Assembly: GCA_003542955.1 (NCBI GenBank)
Contig: DPJP01000222.1
Span: 1 to 5,837 of the forward strand
From: Armatimonadota bacterium
GTDB taxonomy: Bacteria > Armatimonadota > Zipacnadia > Zipacnadales > UBA11051
Reading direction: 5' to 3'
Length of the DNA stretch: 5,837 nt
Of this stretch, positions 1 through 5,837 are shown piece by piece. A program made the position numbers and the translations under genes. Numbering within the stretch: the first letter of the stretch is position 1; every line of letters begins with the position of its first letter. The notes beneath the pieces were generated by a model. It was given only the letters and a program-made list of their open reading frames with translations. It was not told the DNA's origin and made no database searches.

Positions 1-30
1 CTCGATCAGTGTGAAGCCACGGTGTCTCAT
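1..30 (-). CDS. 5' end of a prepilin-type N-terminal methylation domain protein (partial)
   Basis: Reading the minus strand leftward from 30 gives M-R-H-R-G-F-T-L-I-E, and the window ends exactly on the Glu codon. This is the type IV prepilin / type II secretion pseudopilin signal: a short basic leader, Gly before the cleavage point, then mature F1-T2-L3-I4-E5 with the conserved Glu5. In known family members a prepilin peptidase cuts after Gly and methylates the new N-terminal Phe, and the following hydrophobic helix (off the window) anchors the protein in the inner membrane. An in-frame ATG at 34-36 would add M-R, but the GGAGGGG at 37-43 touches that ATG and lies six bases from the one at 28-30, so the latter is preferred. 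Many secreted proteins of Planctomycetota and Armatimonadota (DUF1559 type) begin this way. Whether this is a DUF1559 protein, a pilin or a pseudopilin cannot be told from ten residues. Confidence 0.8.
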   Translation of the reverse strand, partial: MRHRGFTLIE

Positions 31-36
31 TCTCAT

Positions 37-43
37 CCCCTCC
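37..43 (-). promoter_or_regulatory. Ribosome binding site of the prepilin-like gene
   Basis: The minus strand reads GGAGGGG here, a near-consensus Shine-Dalgarno sequence. Six bases (31-36) separate it from the ATG at 30-28, while the alternative ATG at 36-34 would have no spacer. This decides the start in favour of position 30 and supports a real gene reading out of the window to the left. Confidence 0.75.
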
Positions 44-225
44 ATCATGCGGTTTTCGTGCTGACACATGCCCCTTACTTTCGCGCTGACTGACCATTCA
101 CCTGCCTGGCGCGGAGCGAAAGACGCAGGCAAGCATGCCGGGGAGGCAGCCGCACGCGCAGGAGGTGAGCCCCTCAAGCACGAAATGTACCACGTGCGAT
201 TGGGCACAAATGCCGACAGCCCCAG

Positions 226-238
226 AGCCGGACCGGCT
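226..238. repeat. Perfect 6-1-6 inverted repeat upstream of the propeller gene
   Basis: AGCCGG, one A, then CCGGCT forms an exact palindrome about 40 bases before the start codon at 280. Overlapping it is a second, looser pair, ACAGCC at 216-221 and GGCTGT at 235-240. Either could be an operator half-site pair or an RNA hairpin in the leader. The stretch 31-279 otherwise shows no RNA gene and no clear promoter. Short palindromes arise by chance in G+C-rich DNA, so a regulatory role is only a possibility. Confidence 0.25.
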
Positions 239-279
239 GTTGACAGCGATCTGCTGCACTTCAGAGAGACGGTGCTCTG

Positions 280-1758
280 ATGCGCCTGATGCAGGCCCAG
301 ACATCTCCACGTACGCTGCTCTTCACCGACCTCCGCCACATTGCATGTGGTGACCTCACCTGGCGCGGGCCGGAGCAACAGCCACTCCCGCTCAACGACC
401 CTCCCGAGCCGGAGGTCGAGGTCGTGGCCGACCCCGGCCGAGTCCCCCGCGGCATCCGCCTTCAGGCACAGCCGGCGCTGAAGACCGATCCGGTAGTCAA
501 CGGCCCCCCGATGGGACATGTGATCTGTGACGGCGCGGTGTACCGCGCATGGCGCCTCCAGCCAACCTACCCTCCCGGCTGCGATATCGGCTGCTACACC
601 ACCATTGCGCCCGATGCGCTCGCCATCGTCGGCTACGAGTCCGCGGACGGCTTCCACTGGGCGGAGAGTTCGCGCTCGCGTATCTCCGCCCCCGGTCAGA
701 CCGGCTTTGACGGCTTCACCTTCCTCGTCGACCCCGTCGCGGACCCCACGGAGCGCTATAAGGCCCTCTACATGGCCAACGCCCCCGACGCGGACAGACC
801 GGCGCTCTGGCAGCAGTATCAGCAGGTGCACCCTCGCTACCGGCATCTGTCACTCAACGAGAACTACATCACCTGCCTGTACGGGGCGGTTTCGGCCGAT
901 GGTGAGCACTGGAGTGCCATCCCACAGCCGCTCATGATCCACAAGAGCGATACCGACACGACGGTGTACTGGGACGAGTGGGTGGGTCGGTATGTCATGT
1001 ATACACGCCTCTACATCCAGGATCGCAGATGGGTCGGTCGGGCGGAGGCCGAGGATTTCCGCCACTGGGGGCCTGTGCAGCCGCTGCTGTGGCCCTCGCT
1101 CGATGGCCCGCTGTCCGATGACATCTATCTCAATGCGCGGACGGAGTACCCAGGTGTGCCGGGCACGCACCTGATGCTGCCGATGGTCTACCACCGCGCC
1201 ACTCAACGCTCAGAGGTGCGCATGTACTCGAGCGCCGACGGCATCTGCTGGAGCGAGGCGCCCGGTGGGGCGGTGATCGAGCCCGGACCGGCAGGAAGCT
1301 GGGACAGCGCGTTCGTCTATGCCGGTAACGACCTCGTCCCGCTTGGCGATGATCGAGTAGCCGTGCCCTACCACGGCACGCGCTTCCCGCACAAGTACCC
1401 GCGCTGGCCACAGGTGCGGGCGGCGATGCAGAGGTGGGGATGGGCGTGGTGGCCAAAGCAGCGTCTATGCGCGGTTGTGGCCGATGGCGATGGCGAGTTC
1501 TGGACGCCCGCCATGCTGCCCGCCGGCCGGCGATTGCGCGTCAACGTGCGAACAGCCCGCGCGGGGTTCGTGCGCCTCGGCGTGGTCGGCGCGGGCGGGG
1601 GATCGGTTGATGACTGCACGCCGATCGTGGGCAATGAGATGGAGAAGCCGGTCCATTGGCATGGGGAGGATGACATCGGCGCCGCCGTTGGGCAGCCCGT
1701 GGTGCTCCACATCAAGATGCGAGCCGCGGAGCTGTTCGCAATTGAGTGGGTGGGGTGA
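280..1758 (+). CDS. GH32/GH43-like five-bladed beta-propeller protein with C-terminal beta-sandwich
   Basis: A 492-residue protein, probably a glycoside hydrolase-like enzyme or glycan-binding propeller. Residues about 12-410 look like the GH32/43/68-type fold. The blade motif S-A-D-G-x-x-W occurs at 121-127, 205-211 and 318-324, with related stretches at 257-264 (A-E-D-F-R-H-W-G) and 401-408. Other family-like segments are F-D-G-F-T-F-L-V-D-P at 143-152, the Asp-rich D-T-D-T-T-V-Y-W-D-E at 224-233 and S-D-D-I-Y-L-N-A at 279-286. Residues about 412-492 form a small beta-sandwich ending in A-E-L-F-A-I-E-W. The catalytic acids cannot be assigned, and the substrate is unknown. There is no signal peptide, which suggests a cytoplasmic location. 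An in-frame stop at 241-243 and no other start codon before 280 fix this start (or ATG 289); the ribosome binding site is weak (AGAGAGA, 263-269). It precedes a secreted glycosidase-like gene by 87 bases, perhaps as one operon. The family assignment comes from recalled motifs. Confidence 0.9.
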   Translation: MRLMQAQTSPRTLLFTDLRHIACGDLTWRGPEQQPLPLNDPPEPEVEVVADPGRVPRGIRLQAQPALKTDPVVNGPPMGHVICDGAVYRAWRLQPTYPPGCDIGCYTTIAPDALAIVGYESADGFHWAESSRSRISAPGQTGFDGFTFLVDPVADPTERYKALYMANAPDADRPALWQQYQQVHPRYRHLSLNENYITCLYGAVSADGEHWSAIPQPLMIHKSDTDTTVYWDEWVGRYVMYTRLYIQDRRWVGRAEAEDFRHWGPVQPLLWPSLDGPLSDDIYLNARTEYPGVPGTHLMLPMVYHRATQRSEVRMYSSADGICWSEAPGGAVIEPGPAGSWDSAFVYAGNDLVPLGDDRVAVPYHGTRFPHKYPRWPQVRAAMQRWGWAWWPKQRLCAVVADGDGEFWTPAMLPAGRRLRVNVRTARAGFVRLGVVGAGGGSVDDCTPIVGNEMEKPVHWHGEDDIGAAVGQPVVLHIKMRAAELFAIEWVG

Positions 1759-1768
1759 GCCCCCCTGG

Positions 1769-1783
1769 CCCCGCGGCGCGGGG
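1769..1783 (+). other. GC-rich hairpin between the two glycosidase-like genes
   Basis: CCCCGCG, one G, then CGCGGGG is a perfect 7-1-7 inverted repeat starting ten bases after the stop of the propeller gene; in RNA it would fold as a six-pair stem with a three-base loop. No run of T follows, so it is not a typical intrinsic terminator. It could protect the 3' end of the upstream message, attenuate transcription into the next gene, or mean nothing. The remaining gap (1784-1836) shows no clear promoter. Confidence 0.35.
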
Positions 1784-1836
1784 ACGGCTCGCTCGCAGTG
1801 GTACTCCCAGAGCAGGCGCAGCATGGCTCAAGAACC

Positions 1837-1843
1837 GAGGTGG
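1837..1843 (+). promoter_or_regulatory. Ribosome binding site that sets the start of the large secreted protein
   Basis: GAGGTGG lies just before the ATG at 1846; its GAGG core ends five bases upstream of it. The longer reading from GTG 1798 has no such site and would add 16 polar residues in front of an otherwise standard signal peptide. The ATG at 1846 is therefore the likely start. Confidence 0.75.
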
Positions 1844-1845
1844 CG

Positions 1846-4800
1846 ATGGTGACGCGGCTCGTTCATCTGTCAACTGTGGCGATCGCGGCCCTGCTGGCGG
1901 CGGGCGCGCCCGCGCAGATACCCAACCCCGACTTCGACCAGGGCGAGTACACCGCTGACGCCGCTCCGCCCGGCTGGGCGTGGCGGCTCGAGGCCGGTGG
2001 CAAGGGAGCCTGGGAGACCGAGGGTCGCACGGGACGCTGCATATCGCTCGAGAACGTCAGGCACGAGGATGGCGCGACTGCGGTATCGGATGCGTTCCCG
2101 GTCACCCCGGGGCACAACTACCGGTTCAGCTTCCATCACCGCGCGCGGGACCCGATCTCATGGCGTGCCGAGGCATGGGTCTACCTCGGCGACCCGTCGT
2201 ACAACTCCGGGTACCGCTTTTTCACCACGCCGTCTACGCGCGAATGGCAACAGCGGACCATTGAGTTCACCACACCCTCCGACCTCGATCAGACGCGCGT
2301 CTTCTTCGTTCTGAGCACCCAGACCGAAGACGGCAAGTGGTTCATCGATGATCTTGAGCTCGAGGATCTCGGGCCGGCGAAGGTCACCACCGAGTCTATC
2401 GACTGGGAACTGATCCCGACCAGCATCCTGACGCAGGTCGGGTCGATCTTCACTCCCGTGGACGGACCGAAGACGAGCCGGCCGATCACAACGGTCATCC
2501 CGCGCCAGAGCATCCAAGCGATCACCACCACGACGCCGGCGCCGCTGATCGTCGACGGGCTCTTCGGGGCCGGCGAATATGAGCCGTGGGCGTCGAGTAT
2601 CGGCCCGCTACGTGACCTCGCCGCGGGGGTCGCGACATCTGATGAAACATACGCATGGGTCACATGCGACCAGATGCGGCTCTACATCGCCTGGCGCGCG
2701 ACCTTCAAGGGCGATGCCCCCGCGACGGCAGTGGGCCCGGAGCAGCGCGATGGACCCACGCACAACGACGACTGCGTCGAGGTGCTCCTCCAGCCGCCCG
2801 ACGGGCCGATGGTTCACCTCATCGGTAACTCGGCCGGCGCCATCTACGATGACCGAACTGATCCGGGTCAGACCCAGCCGGTCATCGAGTGGGATGGCGC
2901 CTGGGAGTACAAGACATCAGTCGAGCGCGGGGCCTGGCTGGGCGAAGCCGCCATCGCCTGGAGCGAGATCGGTCTGAGCGGCCCTCCAGCCGATGGCAGC
3001 GAGTGGCTCTTCGAGATCGCCCGCACCTCGCCCTCGCACTCGGTCCAGTGCAAATGGACGTATCTGCCCGGCGTCGCGGGCTTCTGTGACCCGAAGTATA
3101 TGGGGAGGCTCCGCTTTGACTCCAGCGGCTGCGGCTTCTGCCTGCGGCCCCTGACCTCACGGCTTGGCAGGAACTCGGGCGTCCTGTATGTCCCAGCCTC
3201 GATCCACAGCGGGGGCTCCCTGATCCGGGCGATCACGATCCTTGACGATACCGGGGCGGAGGTGTATCGGCTACGCGGGGTGGTCACCCCCAACGAGGGG
3301 AACCTGACGCTCTGGGGCTTCGACTACGACCTCCCGCGCCAGATCACCTACACCTTGTCAATGAGCGTGCAGGACCCCGGCAGCGGCGAGGAGGTCTTCG
3401 AACTGACTGTGCCGCTGGACGCCAGGCCCGACCTGCAGGTCGACGCGAAGGTGCTGCCGCTGCGGAAGAAGCTCATCATCGATGCCGACACGAGTCGCAC
3501 CGGCATCGAGGATGCCGCGGGCAACCGGCTGGTCGCGGCCCTCGTCGGGGAGACAGGCACGATCCGCGAAGCAGCCGTCCCACGCATTGGCACACACAGC
3601 TTCCACGGCGGCTTCGGAATCGAGGACGTGCCGCCGGGCTCCTACCGGCTCACGACCCGTCTCAGCGACGCCGAGGGCCGCGAAATCGCGCTGAGCAGCC
3701 GAGATGTGCTCATCGCCCCGACGCCGGAGTGGTTCGGCAACACCCTGGGCAAAAGTGATGTCGTCCTGCCACCCTTCACCCCCGTACGCGCGGGCGCCGG
3801 CCCGACCGGAGTACGCGTGAGTCTGTGGAACCGGGAGTACGACTTCGGCGCGGGCGGGCTGCCGACACAGCTCCGGACCGCGGGTGAGCAGATGCTGGCC
3901 GCGCCCGCCTCCGTCGCCCTGATATGCGGCGGGCAGAGCATCGACCTCAAGCTGCAGCCGGCGGAACTCGCCTCGAGCACGGACACCGCCGCGGTCGTCG
4001 CCGCCCCGCCCGCGGTCGGGGGCCCGAGCTTCTCCTCGACGACGACAACCGAGTTCGATGGGATGATGAAGCTCGATTTCACACTGGACCCGGGGCCTGG
4101 GCCGCTGGTTGTTGACCGCTTCACACTCAGCTTCCCGTTCGTGCAGCGGCGGGCACTCTACTGCAATGCGCCCGTCACCGCGCCGCCTTTCCATCACACA
4201 ATCGACCACGACGGGTGGCGCCTGGACCGGCGTATCTCACCGGCCGATATCGTATACGGCCGCTTCTGGGTGGGTGACGACGACCGCGGCGTGGACTTCT
4301 CATTCACCAGTGACGAGGGCTGGAGGCCGTACGACCGCCCTGACATCATCCAGATCGACCGGCGCGGTGATGTCGTCAATGTCGACATCCACGTGCTCGG
4401 CAGTACGGTGCTTGACCGGCCGCTGACGGGGACGCTGCTGGTGACGGCGACGCCGCTGCGGCCGCTGGCGGGCAGTGACATCTGCCCGCGTGTCATCGCC
4501 TGGGATGGACGACCGATGCAGGTGCTTCAGGGCGTGGACAGCTACGGTCGCGAGGGGGTCCAGGCCTGCGCGGACCTGGGCGGCAAGGTGCTGCTGCTCA
4601 GTGACCACTGGTCGAGCGGCTTCGGACGCCCCGAGCCGTACGACCCACACAACTTCAAGCTGCTCACAGAGGAGGCACACCGACTCGGGCTCAAGGTGAT
4701 CACCTACACGGGCATCGGAGGGTGGTCTGAGACGGCCCCGGAGCGCCCCTACATGGACGAGTGGGAGCAGGTCCCGATGGGACGCTCGGCCAATGCCGGA

Positions 4801-5691
4801 CGGCCGGACCAGGCCTTCATGGCCATCTGCCAGACTGATGCCAACGGTGGGCATGACTGCCTGGTGTGGATGCTCGACAGGATGATCGACGAGTATGGCC
4901 TCGACGGCATCTACCTCGACGGCCACGGCTGGACGTGCAACTCGAGCATGCTCAACGGCTTCGGCTACCTGGACGACGAGGGCAAAGTGCGCCCGACGGC
5001 GACGATTCTCCAGACGCGCGCGCTGCTGCGCCGCATTGCGACGCTGTTCCACGAGCACGGCAAGCAGATGTTCTTCGAGCATCACAGCACGTGGCTGCTG
5101 GCCGGCCCCGTCGACCCGTACACCAACGTACACATGACCGGCGAGTACGCCGCGCAACGGGCCAATGAGAACACGCCTTTCCCCGAGGACTTCTTCCGCA
5201 TCGAGAACACCGGCATCCAGTGGGGGATACCCGTGGATGTGCTCTGCTACCGGATGGGGCTCTGGGACCGGTATGTCGCCAACTGCCTCATCTACGGGGC
5301 CAGGCCGCAGAGCCCGCTGGGCAGCTTCGCGGCCTGCTACCCCTACGCACCGCTCTCGCCGCTGTGGCACGCCTGCGACGACATGGGGCTTGCCGATGCG
5401 GAGTGGATACCATACTGGAAGGCCGAAGGGCTGGTGTCCACTGACACCCCTCAGTGCCGGGTGAGCCTCTTCCGGCATCCCCGGAACGGTATCCTCCTCA
5501 TCGCCGGGAACATTTCACACGAGCCGACACAGGTGACGGTGACACTGGACCTGGAAGCCCTGGGGATCGACGGGGGGGCGGCGGTGGAGGCCATCAACAA
5601 GCCCGGAGCGGAACTGCGGCTCGACGGGGGCGTGCTCAGGCTGTCCATGGCCGGTGATGAGGTGCTGATGGCTCGGGTGGTGCGGCGGTAG
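1846..5691 (+). CDS. Secreted multidomain glycosidase-like protein: CBM4/9-like, CBM9-like, DUF6067/GH123_N-like and TIM barrel
   Basis: A 1281-residue protein. Residues 1-23 are a signal peptide (basic start, hydrophobic core, A-P-A cleavage site), so it acts outside the cytoplasm. In order: a CBM4/9/22-like jelly roll (about 25-176, ending W-F-I-D-D-L-E-L); a Thr/Pro-rich linker (177-229); a CBM9-like domain (229-426, with L-Y-I-A-W-R, N-D-D-C-V-E-V and G-E-A-A-I-A-W); Ig-like beta-sandwich segments (427-624); a DUF6067/GH123_N-like region (625-874, with W-F-G-N-T-L-G-K-S-D, F-W-V-G-D-D-D-R-G-V-D-F and A-T-P-L-R-P-L); a TIM barrel (875 to about 1195); and a C-terminal beta-sandwich. Barrel marks are H-R-L-G-L-K-V-I at 945-952, G-L-D-G-I-Y-L-D-G at 1018-1026 and F-F-E-H-H at 1076-1080; D1020, D1025, E1078 and E1100 are catalytic candidates by inference. 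It contains 19 cysteines, many in the barrel. It probably cleaves a polysaccharide or glycoconjugate of unknown type. Family names are recalled from motifs. Confidence 0.93.
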   Translation: MVTRLVHLSTVAIAALLAAGAPAQIPNPDFDQGEYTADAAPPGWAWRLEAGGKGAWETEGRTGRCISLENVRHEDGATAVSDAFPVTPGHNYRFSFHHRARDPISWRAEAWVYLGDPSYNSGYRFFTTPSTREWQQRTIEFTTPSDLDQTRVFFVLSTQTEDGKWFIDDLELEDLGPAKVTTESIDWELIPTSILTQVGSIFTPVDGPKTSRPITTVIPRQSIQAITTTTPAPLIVDGLFGAGEYEPWASSIGPLRDLAAGVATSDETYAWVTCDQMRLYIAWRATFKGDAPATAVGPEQRDGPTHNDDCVEVLLQPPDGPMVHLIGNSAGAIYDDRTDPGQTQPVIEWDGAWEYKTSVERGAWLGEAAIAWSEIGLSGPPADGSEWLFEIARTSPSHSVQCKWTYLPGVAGFCDPKYMGRLRFDSSGCGFCLRPLTSRLGRNSGVLYVPASIHSGGSLIRAITILDDTGAEVYRLRGVVTPNEGNLTLWGFDYDLPRQITYTLSMSVQDPGSGEEVFELTVPLDARPDLQVDAKVLPLRKKLIIDADTSRTGIEDAAGNRLVAALVGETGTIREAAVPRIGTHSFHGGFGIEDVPPGSYRLTTRLSDAEGREIALSSRDVLIAPTPEWFGNTLGKSDVVLPPFTPVRAGAGPTGVRVSLWNREYDFGAGGLPTQLRTAGEQMLAAPASVALICGGQSIDLKLQPAELASSTDTAAVVAAPPAVGGPSFSSTTTTEFDGMMKLDFTLDPGPGPLVVDRFTLSFPFVQRRALYCNAPVTAPPFHHTIDHDGWRLDRRISPADIVYGRFWVGDDDRGVDFSFTSDEGWRPYDRPDIIQIDRRGDVVNVDIHVLGSTVLDRPLTGTLLVTATPLRPLAGSDICPRVIAWDGRPMQVLQGVDSYGREGVQACADLGGKVLLLSDHWSSGFGRPEPYDPHNFKLLTEEAHRLGLKVITYTGIGGWSETAPERPYMDEWEQVPMGRSANAGRPDQAFMAICQTDANGGHDCLVWMLDRMIDEYGLDGIYLDGHGWTCNSSMLNGFGYLDDEGKVRPTATILQTRALLRRIATLFHEHGKQMFFEHHSTWLLAGPVDPYTNVHMTGEYAAQRANENTPFPEDFFRIENTGIQWGIPVDVLCYRMGLWDRYVANCLIYGARPQSPLGSFAACYPYAPLSPLWHACDDMGLADAEWIPYWKAEGLVSTDTPQCRVSLFRHPRNGILLIAGNISHEPTQVTVTLDLEALGIDGGAAVEAINKPGAELRLDGGVLRLSMAGDEVLMARVVRR

Positions 5692-5737
5692 CTCAGTTCC
5701 TGTCAACGCACACCATCCAGGCGATTGACCGACGTCG

Positions 5738-5836
5738 TCATCGGCCTTCGGACGTGGAAGATGGCGCAGGGGGATCCGAATCCAGCGCTGCTTTCAGATG
5801 TGTGGCCAGCTCGGGCACGGAGTGGGCAGTGGTATC
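5738..5836 (-). CDS. Possible 3' end of a convergent gene (partial, uncertain)
   Basis: On the minus strand, the frame entering at 5836 stays open for 32 codons and ends in TGA at 5740-5738, 46 bases past the end of the large gene. The tail includes V-P-E-L-A-T-H-L-K-A-A-L-D-S-D followed by a Pro/Ser-rich end, a plausible C-terminus, and its codons end in G or C a little more often than not. No family can be recognised. A competing plus-strand frame opens at ATG 5761 and also runs off the edge, but its GGAAG touches the ATG with no spacer. Both readings are short and at most one is likely real. Confidence 0.3.
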   Translation of the reverse strand, partial: DTTAHSVPELATHLKAALDSDPPAPSSTSEGR

Positions 5837-5837
5837 C

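Noticed and set aside
78..122. Inverted repeat CTTTCGC (78-84) with GCGAAAG (116-122), and an imperfect stem at 104-130.
   Set aside because: The long loop, short arms and lack of a T run or neighbouring gene end make a terminator or structured RNA unconvincing.
240..268. TTGACA at 240-245, a perfect sigma70 -35 hexamer upstream of the propeller gene.
   Set aside because: At a 17-base spacing the downstream hexamer is AGAGAG, nothing like TATAAT, and a start there would leave almost no leader. Treated as chance.
68..280. A 70-codon plus-strand frame whose TGA overlaps the ATG of the propeller gene (TGATG), as in translational coupling.
   Set aside because: It has no ribosome binding site before its ATG, no recognisable domain, membrane segment or signal, and noticeably fewer G/C-ending codons (about 64 percent by count) than expected for genes of this G+C content. 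The overlap alone is weak evidence; conservation of the peptide in relatives would revive it.
1798..1845. GTG at 1798 as the start of the large secreted protein.
   Set aside because: It lacks a ribosome binding site and would place 16 polar residues before a normal signal peptide; ATG 1846 has a well-placed GAGGTGG.
3358..5478. Long minus-strand frames of 283 and 392 codons opposite the large secreted protein.
   Set aside because: They lie antisense to a gene with clear domains, are rich in Arg, Ala and Val as expected for mirror frames of G+C-rich coding DNA, and show no motif.
1..5837. CRISPR array, insertion sequence, tRNA or rRNA.
   Set aside because: No regularly spaced repeats, terminal inverted repeats, transposase-like frame or tRNA cloverleaf was seen in any gap.

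Overview
This is a G+C-rich bacterial window with two large same-strand genes for carbohydrate-active proteins, bounded on the left by the first codons of a divergent gene. The organism is probably an environmental Gram-negative from a group such as Planctomycetota, Armatimonadota, Lentisphaerota or a related lineage. This is inferred from three things: very large secreted multidomain glycosidase-like proteins with CBM9-like and DUF6067-like modules, a companion GH32/GH43-like beta-propeller protein, and a prepilin-type GFTLIE N-terminus next door. No ribosomal or other phylogenetic marker is present, so the assignment is tentative.

Layout. 1-30 (minus): the first ten codons of a gene with a prepilin N-terminal signal (M-R-H-R-G-F-T-L-I-E), preceded by a strong ribosome binding site; the rest lies off the left edge. 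31-279: divergent intergenic region with small inverted repeats and no convincing gene. 280-1758 (plus): 492-residue protein without a signal peptide, built as a five-bladed-propeller glycosidase-like domain with three S-A-D-G-x-x-W blade motifs and a C-terminal beta-sandwich. 1759-1845: 87-base gap with a compact GC hairpin and a clear ribosome binding site. 1846-5691 (plus): 1281-residue secreted protein with a signal peptide, a CBM4/9/22-like jelly roll, a Thr/Pro-rich linker, a CBM9-like domain, Ig-like beta-sandwich segments, a DUF6067/GH123_N-like beta-domain, a TIM-barrel glycosidase-like domain and a C-terminal beta-sandwich. 5692-5837: short tail, perhaps holding the 3' end of a convergent gene.

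The two plus-strand genes probably form a small polysaccharide-use unit. The large protein would bind and attack a glycan outside the cytoplasm, and the signal-less propeller protein may act on the products inside. Neither substrate nor catalytic activity can be read from the sequence. No transporter, regulator, sulfatase or mobile element is visible.
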